Assembly (NCBI RefSeq): GCF_001224225.1
Contig: NZ_CUEE01000004.1
Span: forward strand, 124,001-188,000
Reading direction: 5' to 3'
Length of the DNA: 64,000 bases
DNA from: Staphylococcus borealis
Lineage (GTDB): Bacteria; Bacillota; Bacilli; Staphylococcales; Staphylococcaceae
The notes under the pieces are model-generated. The model searched no databases and was not told the origin of the DNA. It was given only the letters and a program-made list of their open reading frames with translations. A program made the translations under genes and the position numbers. Shown here in pieces: positions 25,787 through 33,909 of this stretch. The stretch's first letter is position 1, and every line of letters starts with the position of its first letter.

Positions 25787-26972
25787 CTTGTCCGACCTCC
25801 TTATCTCCCATCTGATAATTCTTTGCTAGCGTCTTTTCTATATAGTTAAGCGACTGTATTCTTTCGTCTCCATCTTCAACTGCGCTTAAGTTCATTAAGT
25901 CACGTGCTTCATTGATTGTAAGTAAGCCTAATGGCAATAACTCCTTAATCATATTTGATTTAGATTGATTGCTCGCATACTGTAATTTAGATGATTCAAA
26001 AATAATACGATTACTGAATGCTTGTTCACGTTCAGTAAATATCTTATCCGTAAGTTCTGATGAAAGTTGTATCGCAAAAGGTTCTATTACAGACTCATAA
26101 AACGCCTGCCATGTGTTCTCATCATATTTACCTGTCACAATATCCTCATTGATACCTAGATAGTCATATATTTTCTTCTTAACAACTTCCATTTGTGATG
26201 TGTCAATCTGCACATCTGACGTTTTTAATGGAATGTATTCAAGCATGGTATCAAGTGGAATAACGCCCCCGTTATTACTCATAGAAAGATAATCATTCAT
26301 AAACGCATCTTTCTTTTCCTTAAGTTTAGGATCTGCTAATTTTTGATTGTATTTCAATATCCCTCTAATTTGTGCTGAGTTTTTAATTGCTGATTCCATA
26401 CCTAAGTTTTGCGTGTGAGCCAATTCTAGCGTATTCATAATGGCTGAATTATCATCGCCCAGTAATTCATTAGAATTAAAGTGACGACGTAATATGGCCA
26501 CCTCAGATAATCTGAAATGAACGATTTCCCCATCTTTGAATAAACACTTTAGAAACATCTCGCCTGCACCATCGACCACATACTCAACGCTTGTTGGTGT
26601 CAGTGGGTACAGTCCTGTAAGATTTCCCTTGTTGTCTTTTTGAATAAGGATAAACGCATTATTGAATAAGTAATATTGCGTTGCGATTTTATAAAGAAAA
26701 TCATAGCCACTCATATATGGATTAGGTCTATTTTGTAATAATCGGTTAATTTTATAGTTATTAAAGTCTTTTGTATCGTTCACATGCTTGCCTGATAACT
26801 TCGCAATATGTCGAGCGATTGCATCTACTGCGCTTCGAAATATGTCATTTGAATACGCATCTCCGTTAAACTGCGAAAACGATTGAAAGCTACCTGAAAG
26901 CATTTCAAACTGTCTTGCTGTGGTCTGTTCTATCTTATCCAGTCCCAACATCTTATTAATCCACTTCGGCAC
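25773..26972 (-). CDS. Phage portal protein (HK97 family)
   Basis: This roughly 399-aa portal subunit forms the ring through which DNA enters and leaves the head. It shows ARQFEMLSGSFQSF, DAIARHIAKLSGKHV, NRPNPYMSGYDFLYKI and DENTWQAFYESVIEP typical of HK97-type portals. I chose GTG at 26972 because AGGTGA lies just ahead and the product then starts MPKWINKMLGLDK; the frame is open to 27005. It is the first gene of the eight-gene head and packaging operon. Confidence 0.92.
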   Translation of the reverse strand: MPKWINKMLGLDKIEQTTARQFEMLSGSFQSFSQFNGDAYSNDIFRSAVDAIARHIAKLSGKHVNDTKDFNNYKINRLLQNRPNPYMSGYDFLYKIATQYYLFNNAFILIQKDNKGNLTGLYPLTPTSVEYVVDGAGEMFLKCLFKDGEIVHFRLSEVAILRRHFNSNELLGDDNSAIMNTLELAHTQNLGMESAIKNSAQIRGILKYNQKLADPKLKEKKDAFMNDYLSMSNNGGVIPLDTMLEYIPLKTSDVQIDTSQMEVVKKKIYDYLGINEDIVTGKYDENTWQAFYESVIEPFAIQLSSELTDKIFTEREQAFSNRIIFESSKLQYASNQSKSNMIKELLPLGLLTINEARDLMNLSAVEDGDERIQSLNYIEKTLAKNYQMGDKEVGQDEGN

Positions 26973-27089
26973 ATCGTCACCTACTTTTCTTTTTATATTG
27001 TACACGTTCTATTTTAGTACCTGGTACTAATTATTTACCTAAATTATACCACAAAAGGCTCTATAAAGCCAATTGTGGTAGTTTTATAG

Positions 27090-27401
27090 TTATCTTTCAT
27101 CTAGTTCTTTAATGCTTTTTTCACTGACATTAAAATGCCAATTCAACTGAGCTTTATCTTTAACATCGAATCCAGCTTTTAACATTGCACCTTTAAACTG
27201 CCCGTTTGTCACATAGCTACTTTCAAAAGTGCCAGATAATACTTTTCTGTATCTTCTTTCAAATACGTGTTTCAATCCATATGATGAATGTCTAGTATTA
27301 AAAGTTTTAATTTTATTCATTGAGTAGCAGAATTCTAACAGTGCGTTTTTCTTTACTTCATTTAATTCTTCAAAATGTTCAGGTTTATTAATATCTGTCA
27401 T
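27090..27401 (-). CDS. SaPI-type hypothetical protein downstream of the primase
   Basis: This 103-aa protein begins MTDINKPEHFEELNEVKKNA and has SSYGLKHVFERRY and YVTNGQFKGAMLKAGF, which I recall from conserved SaPI proteins in this position. It has no catalytic signature and probably binds DNA or a phage protein. AAGGAGATAT precedes the ATG. It lies between the candidate origin and the portal gene, at the junction of the regulatory and structural halves. Confidence 0.7.
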   Translation of the reverse strand: MTDINKPEHFEELNEVKKNALLEFCYSMNKIKTFNTRHSSYGLKHVFERRYRKVLSGTFESSYVTNGQFKGAMLKAGFDVKDKAQLNWHFNVSEKSIKELDER

Positions 27402-27421
27402 TTTTATATCTCCTTTTCTAT

Positions 27422-27690
27422 GAGGTAGCTTTTTTTAATAAAATACTACCAAAAACTACCAACTCGCTACCCGGTTTAAGTCAGTCATATCAACGGTTTC
27501 AACTAATTTAGTAGTCGGTAGCTTTATTTTTTTACTCACTGTGATATTTTTTTATTTACTATTACATATATAAAATATTTTCTAATGCTTAAAATTAGCA
27601 CTACTCACTACTTAAATCGCTCAATCTCTTGGTATGACTATTCTCAAGTAGGTAGTGAAAAAGTAGTTTTAGGTAGTTTTAGTAGTTTTT
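27422..27690. other. Candidate iteron replication origin of the island
   Basis: A very AT-rich core (about 27523-27600) is flanked by short iterons. On the left are GGTAGC 27424, ACTACC 27445, ACTACC 27455, GCTACC 27466 and GTAGTCGGTAGC 27511. On the right are GGTAGT 27651, GTAGTT 27663, GGTAGT 27672 and TAGTAGTT 27681. In SaPIs the origin sits beside the primase/rep gene, with iterons on both sides of a melting region. The layout here is the same. Confidence 0.6.
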
Positions 27691-29960
27691 TACTTATATC
27701 TAAAACCAGGTTTCACAAAAGATTTCTCACCATTTGTGAATTTAACGGAACCTTTCCATACAATATTAAAGTTATTTTCAATTATCGTTTTAAAGTCAGA
27801 TTTATCTATCGGATTTCTGATATAGTTGTTATTACAAAAAGCTCTATAATCGGTGTATATCGTTGTCCATGGTGTGGTTAGAAAATAATCTAAATCTCTA
27901 AACTCAAGGTATTCACTTAGAGGATTGTTATTATCTTCGAATATCTCAATACTATTATCAGATCGTTCATTAGGTGTGATATATGAGCCTTTGCGCTCTA
28001 ACATATCGCTTAATGTATCAATTGCTAGCTTAAGCACGTATTCTTTTGCGCTTTCACTATAAATTTTATTGGTACTTTCAGATACACTCAGACGGTTCTC
28101 ATCATCTTTAAAACTGTACTCAAACGGTATAATATGCAGCCGCTTATTGATTTGTTCGCCGCTTTCTTTAAATTTAGGATAATGATTACTAGCCACAATA
28201 AATGGTGTGTTCATACGCACTGAATGGCTTCCTTTACCTTTTTCTTCTATCTCTAAATAACCACCTGTGACAGTCGTTTTAATATTTCCGGTGTCCATAA
28301 TTTCAACATTAGGTAAATCATCAACAATATTCGCCATTTTTCCATACATACTTGAACCAGCAAAATTATTATTTGCTAATCTCTGTGGGCTAACTGATGA
28401 AATTTGGCCCCCACTATCAAAAGTAGCTTTTATCATGTGTAATATGGTTGATTTTCCGTTGTCTGCCACAGTACCCAAAAGATAAAACATTTTATCTATC
28501 AGTAAATTAGAGTATAAAACTTGTGAGAACATTTCATAAATATTCTTTTTAGTAGCCTCATGATTGCAGGATACTTTTTTTATAGTATTATCCACAAATT
28601 CATCATAAGCGTTTGGATTATATGCAGTAGGGATTTTGTTTATCACAAAAATTTCAGGTGTAAATGGTCTGAACGCTTTAGTTTTGAAATGAATTAAACC
28701 ATTTTTAGCCACTACATAATCTTGGCAAATCTCAGTTTCAACTTTACAAGTATCAACGATATAATTTCTTACTTCCTTAACTTGATTGTCTTTTAAAATT
28801 TCAAGCTTTCTTATAATTTGTCTCAGTTTACGACCTGTTTTATCAATTTTGTATATACCACTCTCAGGATTGTAAATATAAACATCTCCATCTGAATCAG
28901 GGTATCTTACAATATGATATTCTTGAAGAATATACTCAGCCATAACTGTATGAGCAAATTTTGGTTTCTTGTTAGAACCTTCCTCTGGCACTATCCACCA
29001 ACTATCTTTTTTAATTATGTTGTTAGTAGTTCCACACACTGTGATGTTAAAATGTGGATTCTTATACACTTCATTCTGATTATTTACAGCCTTATCAAGT
29101 TCCAACTGTCCCCACGATGTATTTCCACGCTTACTATCCCATTTATCAGTTAAATTATTATAGTTTAAAAATATACGTTCCATTTGCTGCTTATCTTTAT
29201 TAGTGTAAAATGCTAAGTAATGCAATAAGCTTTGGACTGCTTCACTAGGACTAGCAAAATGCTTTTCAAAGTTGCCTTCCAATAAGTCACTAATCTTGTC
29301 TTTTTGTTTAGATTTCAGCATAAGATTTATAATTTCTTCATCTGATAACTCGCTTTTATGATTAGGATCATAAGTTAAAGTAGTTTCAAAATTTTGTTCT
29401 TCTTTAAAGAATCGTTCTACTAAATTATTCAATATTTCTTGTTCATAACAAATTTCAGATTGTCCAATTGATTCACCTGTGACTGTCATAAACCTAGCAT
29501 TATCGTACAATTCTATATCCAAATCAGAACGCTTTTTCTTACGTTGTTCAGGTAATTCTCCTTTAAAAAAACAATGTAATCCAGCACCACTAGGCGACAT
29601 TTCACAGTAGGTTAGTTCTGTCATTTCTAATGCTAAATCTGAATTGATTTGACCGTTCTCATCAATAGCATTATCTATATCAAGCACGATGTACTTATCA
29701 TTGTCGCTTAACATAAAGCCTATACCGTCATATCGGTTATTTTCTTCATACAAGTTATGAATTGCATCGAATATCGTCCAAGTATCTTTATTTGTTGAGC
29801 TTGCACGATACCCGTTAAAGCTATAAGGCACTTTTTCATATTGTTGTCGCTTTTCATTCCACACAGCGCGCCATAATACCCATTGTGGCAATTCTTTTAA
29901 TTCTTCGGGTATTTCTAGCGCATTTACTTCAATTATCTTATCTTTTTCTTTAATTGCCAT
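27690..29960 (-). CDS. Island replication protein: primase-polymerase plus SF3 (D5-type) helicase
   Basis: This 756-aa protein has an N-terminal archaeo-eukaryotic-primase-like domain (PQWVLWRAVW, IVLDIDNAIDENG, YCEMSPSGAGLHCFF). A linker follows, then a D5/P4-type superfamily 3 helicase with Walker A GTVADNGKST and Walker B MANIVDDLP. SaPIs use such proteins to bind their origin, melt it and prime replication. The ATG at 29960 follows GGAGG; the open frame runs to 30029. Full length and undamaged. The candidate origin lies just after its stop codon. Confidence 0.9.
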   Translation of the reverse strand: MAIKEKDKIIEVNALEIPEELKELPQWVLWRAVWNEKRQQYEKVPYSFNGYRASSTNKDTWTIFDAIHNLYEENNRYDGIGFMLSDNDKYIVLDIDNAIDENGQINSDLALEMTELTYCEMSPSGAGLHCFFKGELPEQRKKKRSDLDIELYDNARFMTVTGESIGQSEICYEQEILNNLVERFFKEEQNFETTLTYDPNHKSELSDEEIINLMLKSKQKDKISDLLEGNFEKHFASPSEAVQSLLHYLAFYTNKDKQQMERIFLNYNNLTDKWDSKRGNTSWGQLELDKAVNNQNEVYKNPHFNITVCGTTNNIIKKDSWWIVPEEGSNKKPKFAHTVMAEYILQEYHIVRYPDSDGDVYIYNPESGIYKIDKTGRKLRQIIRKLEILKDNQVKEVRNYIVDTCKVETEICQDYVVAKNGLIHFKTKAFRPFTPEIFVINKIPTAYNPNAYDEFVDNTIKKVSCNHEATKKNIYEMFSQVLYSNLLIDKMFYLLGTVADNGKSTILHMIKATFDSGGQISSVSPQRLANNNFAGSSMYGKMANIVDDLPNVEIMDTGNIKTTVTGGYLEIEEKGKGSHSVRMNTPFIVASNHYPKFKESGEQINKRLHIIPFEYSFKDDENRLSVSESTNKIYSESAKEYVLKLAIDTLSDMLERKGSYITPNERSDNSIEIFEDNNNPLSEYLEFRDLDYFLTTPWTTIYTDYRAFCNNNYIRNPIDKSDFKTIIENNFNIVWKGSVKFTNGEKSFVKPGFRYK

Positions 29961-30061
29961 TAAATTCCTCCTAAACACTTCTAAAATCCAGCACGGAATG
30001 GTAAAATAAAAATGTGTTAAATAAGCCATTCCATGCTTGTTTTTTAAACTATTCCAAACAT

Positions 30062-30364
30062 TTATGCGTTATCAGTTCCGTCGCCAAACTTCGCTGATGA
30101 CGCTTTTTCTATTTCACGGATTTTCTTCATAATGTCATCAAAATCTTTCATATACATAAGCATTAAATCAATAACTTGTGTGTTTTTGATCCGTTGCTCG
30201 TGGTATTTCCAGCCATGCGTATATATTTCTTTTTTAGTTAACATATGATTAGGTTCATGTGTGAAATACTCATCATCAAACCATACAAAAGATGTTACGA
30301 CATCATTAATTTTTTCTTGTACTACTTCTAAATCATCAAATAAATTTCTTAATTCCCACTCCAT
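30062..30364 (-). CDS. DUF1474 family SaPI protein
   Basis: This 100-aa helical protein begins MEWELRNLFDDLEVVQEKIN and has HEPNHMLTKKEIYTHGWKYHE, the hallmark of DUF1474, a family found in staphylococcal pathogenicity islands and phages next to the primase. Function is not established. It is part of the early operon running from the Cro-like gene to the primase. Confidence 0.85.
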   Translation of the reverse strand: MEWELRNLFDDLEVVQEKINDVVTSFVWFDDEYFTHEPNHMLTKKEIYTHGWKYHEQRIKNTQVIDLMLMYMKDFDDIMKKIREIEKASSAKFGDGTDNA

Positions 30365-30378
30365 TATTACTTAACTCC

Positions 30379-30585
30379 TTAACTAATTTTTTGCTTATTA
30401 TAAATTTCTTTAGCTTCAATTAAACTTTCTAAAGTACGCTTGCAGTAGTCTATTTTCTCCAAATCTTCACGACTGAAGAAACTTAACTGATTTTGACTTT
30501 CAAATATAATTTCTTCTTCATTTTTAATAATCCAGTTGATAGCGTGCATGATATTTTGTTTATTCACATCTAATTTAGCAGCCAT
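30379..30585 (-). CDS. Small SaPI-type hypothetical protein (68 aa)
   Basis: This helical, charged protein (MAAKLDVNKQNIMHAINWII) has no catalytic motif. It belongs to the early operon, 15 bp upstream of the DUF1474 gene, with GGAGTG ahead of its ATG. Similar small proteins are common in SaPIs at this location; function unknown. Confidence 0.7.
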   Translation of the reverse strand: MAAKLDVNKQNIMHAINWIIKNEEEIIFESQNQLSFFSREDLEKIDYCKRTLESLIEAKEIYNKQKIS

Positions 30586-30595
30586 TTTTTCACTC

Positions 30596-30934
30596 CTATT
30601 TGTAGAGTTTTATTACTTTTTCGTTTTTTAATGAAGGTACAGATATTCCGTAAAAAGTACATACATTTTCAAATCTTTTATACTTTTGTTCCCAAGTTTT
30701 AATTTCTTCTTGAAACTGACCATACACACTATCAAAATCACTTCCTAGATCATCTAATATAATCAGTTCGATTGCTTCAGCACCTAAAATGTCACCTTCT
30801 TCTCTATACGCTTTAGCTTTTTCATCTAAATAACCTGTTAATTCGGAAAGTCTATCTGCTTCACCTCTTAATTGAGACACTTTCATAGCCGTTACTGCTA
30901 CATCATCATATGCTTTTAAAATTTCTGTCATCAT
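30596..30934 (-). CDS. Island-encoded coiled-coil protein (112 aa)
   Basis: This helical protein (ILKAYDDVAVTAMKVSQLRG, then YLDEKAKAYREEGDILGAEA) is likely a coiled coil. It resembles small phage early proteins but fits no family I can name. The ATGATG start follows GGAG at 9 nt. It is in the early operon between two other small genes. Confidence 0.68.
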   Translation of the reverse strand: MMTEILKAYDDVAVTAMKVSQLRGEADRLSELTGYLDEKAKAYREEGDILGAEAIELIILDDLGSDFDSVYGQFQEEIKTWEQKYKRFENVCTFYGISVPSLKNEKVIKLYK

Positions 30935-30935
30935 C

Positions 30936-31139
30936 TTATTTCACTCCATCAAAATTATTTTCAATTTGTTGCAAAGCCCACTCGATTATTGCTTGCAAGT
31001 GTTCTTCGCGATTCACTGCTTCAATCCATTCATTATGGCCTTCTTCAAAACGATGTTCATATTCTGTCGCTTTATCCCCAGCAGTCATACTTAACGTTGT
31101 ATAAATATTTTGAATAACATCTTTTTGTTCTTGTTTCAT
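30936..31139 (-). CDS. Island-encoded small acidic protein (67 aa)
   Basis: This short helical protein (MKQEQKDVIQNIYTTLSMTA) ends 1 bp before the next gene and starts 3 bp after the preceding one, so it is firmly within the early operon. It has no motif of known function. Confidence 0.65.
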   Translation of the reverse strand: MKQEQKDVIQNIYTTLSMTAGDKATEYEHRFEEGHNEWIEAVNREEHLQAIIEWALQQIENNFDGVK

Positions 31140-31142
31140 TTC

Positions 31143-31343
31143 CTACACACTCACTTTCTTATCTTTAAGTTCAACAATTCTGTTAATGTCTAGTTCCATA
31201 CATGCAATTGCGATGTTAGGACTAACCTCAGGAAAATGTTTCTTAAATACATCAGGCGCAATATTTAAAAGTATATTTCCTTCAATATCCTTCAAATTAA
31301 ACCAACCAATCGCGCTTTTTGTAATTACTACTTGTTGTTTCAT
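31143..31343 (-). CDS. Island-encoded small protein (66 aa)
   Basis: This protein (MKQQVVITKSAIGWFNLKDI) appears strand-rich at the N-terminus and helical later. AGGAGG precedes its ATG. It follows the Cro-like gene by 12 bp and should be among the first products made when the island is induced. Function unknown. Confidence 0.65.
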   Translation of the reverse strand: MKQQVVITKSAIGWFNLKDIEGNILLNIAPDVFKKHFPEVSPNIAIACMELDINRIVELKDKKVSV

Positions 31344-31355
31344 TTCTTTATCCTC

Positions 31356-31574
31356 CTATGAACCTACTTTAATGTTCTTACTAAACAAATCATCAATTGA
31401 CATTCCATACATTTCACTCAAGATTTTAGCCTCTGGTAATGTGAAATAAGCTTTGCCACTTTCTTTCAACTGATAGCGTTGTGGAGTTATTCCTAATTTC
31501 TGAGCTACTTTCTTTTGAGTATCTCCCTTTTCTTTTCTTGCGATGTATAACATCGGATAATTTACACTTGCCAT
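31356..31574 (-). CDS. Cro-like XRE-family regulator
   Basis: This 72-aa single-domain helix-turn-helix protein (KKVAQKLGITPQRYQLKESG, then LSEMYGMSIDDLF) is first in the early leftward operon. By position it corresponds to the Str/Cro-type regulator of SaPIs. The ATG at 31574 follows AGGAGG; the open frame starts at 31601. It is divergent from the larger repressor gene, with a shared operator region between. Confidence 0.85.
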   Translation of the reverse strand: MASVNYPMLYIARKEKGDTQKKVAQKLGITPQRYQLKESGKAYFTLPEAKILSEMYGMSIDDLFSKNIKVGS

Positions 31575-31717
31575 TAAAATTCCTCCTTTTCTAAAGTACA
31601 CATTTTTGTGTACAACTGTATTTTAAGTTATAAAATCATTAAATGCAAGCTAAAATTCAAAAATTTGTGTACTTGTGAATTAATAAATGTTATTATTTAT
31701 TCGTGGAGGTGTGACTT
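31575..31717. promoter_or_regulatory. Divergent control region of the island (operators and promoter)
   Basis: A perfect palindrome GTACACATTTTTGTGTAC occupies 31596-31613, and a half-site GTGTAC is at 31667-31672. Leftward promoter: TTGCAT (31643-31648), 17-bp spacer, TAAAAT (31620-31625), so the palindrome overlies the early transcript start. The half-site lies near the probable rightward -35 of the repressor gene, which suggests self-control. Confidence 0.75.
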
Positions 31718-32464
31718 TTGAAGGAAAAAACTTTAGGTCAATATTTACGTGATTTAAGAAAAAGCAAGAAGATGACAACTAGGCAAGTAGGAAGCGAAAT
31801 AGGTTATTCATATAGTTATATAGCTTCATTAGAAACTGAAAAACGAACACCTAGTGACGAAGTGTTAGAAAAATATATTTATTCTTTAGCCTCAAACGGA
31901 CAAGAATTAAATAAAATCAAATATGAAATAGCCAATTTAACAAATGGAACATATTACAAAAATTATTTAAAACAAGGTAATGAATACTTTGTTAAAGATA
32001 ACAAAATTAATTCGATGAATATTGAAGAAGATTCGTTAATAAGTGAAAAAATATACGATTTCCCAATAAATGATATTTCTTTCCATCTAAAAGATAAATA
32101 CAATACGAAATATTTCGAAGGATTTAAATTGGATGATAATGACAGAAATAATATACATACAACTATATGTATTCACATTAAAAGCAAAATTGAAAATGAA
32201 TTAATGAAAACTTATGATAAAATCATTTTAGAATCAGAGAAATTTGCACATATTAAAAAAATATATTCTAGTGCTAATACAGAACTTAAGAATGCTGAGA
32301 ATGATAATGAAAAAATCAAATCAGAAGTTAAAGTAGAAGTTTTTGGTAAAGAATTAAATGAGATCAGCGATCAATTAGAATTTTTACAGAACGAAAAAAA
32401 TAACCTAAAAAAATCTTTGAATAAAATAAAAGACATTATTAGTAACTCACGAAGAGGCGTTTAA
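31718..32464 (+). CDS. Master repressor, XRE family (Stl-like)
   Basis: This 248-aa protein has an N-terminal helix-turn-helix (LGQYLRDLRKSKKMTTRQVG, SYSYIASLETEKRTP) and a long C-terminal half ending in a coiled coil (FLQNEKNNLKKSLNKIKD). In PICIs such a repressor holds the island silent until a helper-phage protein binds its C-terminal part. No peptidase motif is visible, so SOS cleavage is unlikely. TTG start at 31718 follows GGAGGTG. Its stop codon abuts the integrase start. Confidence 0.85.
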   Translation: MKEKTLGQYLRDLRKSKKMTTRQVGSEIGYSYSYIASLETEKRTPSDEVLEKYIYSLASNGQELNKIKYEIANLTNGTYYKNYLKQGNEYFVKDNKINSMNIEEDSLISEKIYDFPINDISFHLKDKYNTKYFEGFKLDDNDRNNIHTTICIHIKSKIENELMKTYDKIILESEKFAHIKKIYSSANTELKNAENDNEKIKSEVKVEVFGKELNEISDQLEFLQNEKNNLKKSLNKIKDIISNSRRGV

Positions 32465-33553
32465 ATGAATCATAATTTAAACCTATCCCACAATATCCTC
32501 AAAGACGCTAAACGTGGTACATATTATTTTAGAATTACCTATTATGATAAAACCAATAAAAGAAAAGAGATAAAACGCTCTGGCTTTAAGCAGCGTAAAG
32601 AGGCTGTGAAAATATGCAATGAGATTATGGACGAGTTGGAAGGTATAGGACAAATTAATAAATTGCCTTTTGATAGGTTAGCTCAGGAATATTTAGATTG
32701 GTATTCTGCACGTCGAAAAGCTTCAAGTGTTAAATCCTTAAAGACACATTTAAATAATCATCTAATACCTCATTTTAATTCAATTGATGTTTTTAATCTT
32801 ACGACACAAGATGTTATGAAATTTCAAAACAAGAAATTGAAAGAAGGTCATTCAGGGGAATATCTTAAAAAAATGCATGTGTTTTTAGTGTCCTTACTTA
32901 ACCACGCTATGAAGTACCATGATTTAAAATCAAATGTTGCCTCATTAGTTGGTAATTTTGAAATTGAATCAAACAAACGCCTTAATTATTGGACGCTAGA
33001 TCAATTTAACCAATTCTATGAAGTGCTACCTACTATTGAACAAAAATTATTTTTCAAATTACTGTTTTATAGTGGCGCTAGAAAAGGCGAAATACGAGCA
33101 TTGACGTGGCAAGATATAAACTTTGATGATAATTATATCCACATAAACAAAACGGACTATCACGGCGATGTGACAGTCCCTAAAACAAAAGCAGCCATAC
33201 GTGATATTTACTTACCCACTCACATGATGGACGACTTAAAAGAATATTTGAATTGGTATCAAAATAATAACATATATAAAAGTGAATATGTGTTATTCGG
33301 TACATTTTTCAAAGCATTTAGCGAGTCAAAAATAGATCGTTGGTTTACTAACGCTTATAAGTTACTTCCTACCGACTTCCCTAAAATTGTAATTCATGAA
33401 ATACGCCATAGCCATGCGTCACTTTTAATTAATCATGGTGCTAGTTTAATGGTTATTGCTCAAAGGTTAGGACATTCTTCAATAGAGGAAGTAAGCACAC
33501 GGTACGGACATTTGTACCCTAGTACACAGAAAGAAATAGTTAAATATTTGTGA
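32465..33553 (+). CDS. int: Tyrosine recombinase (island integrase)
   Basis: This 362-aa integrase carries an N-terminal arm-binding domain (YYFRITYYDKTNKRKEIKRS), a core-binding domain and the catalytic residues: R in YSGARKGEIRALTW, H-x-x-R in IHEIRHSHASLLI, H in LGHSSIEEV and the nucleophile Y in STRYGHLYP. It is expected to recombine the 18-bp core at ssrA. It is adjacent to the repressor gene (stop and start touch) and 340 bp from attR. No excisionase is obvious; one of the small early proteins may serve. Confidence 0.95.
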   Translation: MNHNLNLSHNILKDAKRGTYYFRITYYDKTNKRKEIKRSGFKQRKEAVKICNEIMDELEGIGQINKLPFDRLAQEYLDWYSARRKASSVKSLKTHLNNHLIPHFNSIDVFNLTTQDVMKFQNKKLKEGHSGEYLKKMHVFLVSLLNHAMKYHDLKSNVASLVGNFEIESNKRLNYWTLDQFNQFYEVLPTIEQKLFFKLLFYSGARKGEIRALTWQDINFDDNYIHINKTDYHGDVTVPKTKAAIRDIYLPTHMMDDLKEYLNWYQNNNIYKSEYVLFGTFFKAFSESKIDRWFTNAYKLLPTDFPKIVIHEIRHSHASLLINHGASLMVIAQRLGHSSIEEVSTRYGHLYPSTQKEIVKYL

Positions 33554-33565
33554 GGTGTTATAAAT

Positions 33566-33787
33566 ATGAGTTGGGAAATAATAAATAATACAAAATTTGA
33601 ACTTGATTTTAATAACTTAGAAAAAGATATAATCATTCTTAACAAAATAAATAATACTCAATTAGTTTACTTGAAATATGATGAGAAAAACAATACCTAC
33701 ATAGTAGATGAAATAGTCAATGGCTTGATCACTGAAATAAATGACAATAAAAAATCTATAACAATATATAAAAATGTGGCGCTCTAA
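33566..33787 (+). CDS. Small hypothetical protein downstream of the integrase
   Basis: This 73-aa, strand-rich, acidic protein (MSWEIINNTKFELDFNNLEK) has GAGGTG 9 nt before its ATG, 12 bp after the integrase stop. It is last in the rightward repressor-integrase transcript, followed by a terminator. No family recognised. Confidence 0.62.
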   Translation: MSWEIINNTKFELDFNNLEKDIIILNKINNTQLVYLKYDEKNNTYIVDEIVNGLITEINDNKKSITIYKNVAL

Positions 33788-33806
33788 AATAGAGCGTCTT
33801 TTTTAT
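33779..33806 (+). terminator. Terminator of the repressor-integrase transcript
   Basis: CGCTCT pairs with AGAGCG (AAAAT loop) and is followed by TCTTTTTT; the left arm overlaps the stop codon of the preceding gene. Confidence 0.8.
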
Positions 33807-33809
33807 GTG

Positions 33810-33850
33810 CTGTGGCACATCTGTGGCAATACTGTGGCAATACTGTGGCA
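33810..33850. repeat. Four phased CTGTGGCA repeats, probable integrase arm sites
   Basis: CTGTGGCA occurs at 33810, 33821, 33832 and 33843, exactly 11 bp apart, about one helical turn, just inside attR. A related TTTGTGGCAAT lies 115 bp inside attL (20253-20263). This fits arm-type binding sites of a tyrosine integrase or a directionality factor. Confidence 0.65.
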
Positions 33851-33891
33851 ACAAAAATAAAAAGCCCACAACCACAAGGGTTATAGGCTAT

Positions 33892-33909
33892 ATAGTGGAG
33901 ACGGCGGGA
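33892..33909. other. attR of the ssrA island
   Basis: Eighteen bases identical to attL at 20120-20137, coinciding with the 3' end of ssrA, so insertion leaves the tmRNA gene whole. Confidence 0.9.

Larger units (their letters stand above)
20120..33909. mobile_element. Capsid-forming phage-inducible chromosomal island (cfPICI) integrated in ssrA
   Basis: A 13.8-kb element is bounded by perfect 18-bp direct repeats (20120-20137 and 33892-33909), the right one being the 3' end of ssrA. It encodes, from the right end, a tyrosine integrase, a divergent repressor/Cro pair, six small SaPI-like genes, a primase-helicase, an iteron origin and then a complete HK97-type head block: portal, protease, capsid, connector, HNH, TerS, TerL and head-tail adaptor. 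There are no tail, baseplate, holin or lysin genes. That composition is the defining trait of cfPICIs, which form their own heads and use helper-phage tails. Classic SaPIs lack the capsid block. The element looks intact, with no broken frames. Confidence 0.85.

Noticed and set aside
20120..33909. Reading the island as a complete prophage or a decayed phage remnant
   Set aside because: No tail, lysis or late genes, SaPI-type early genes, intact frames and precise att repeats fit a satellite better than a deleted phage.
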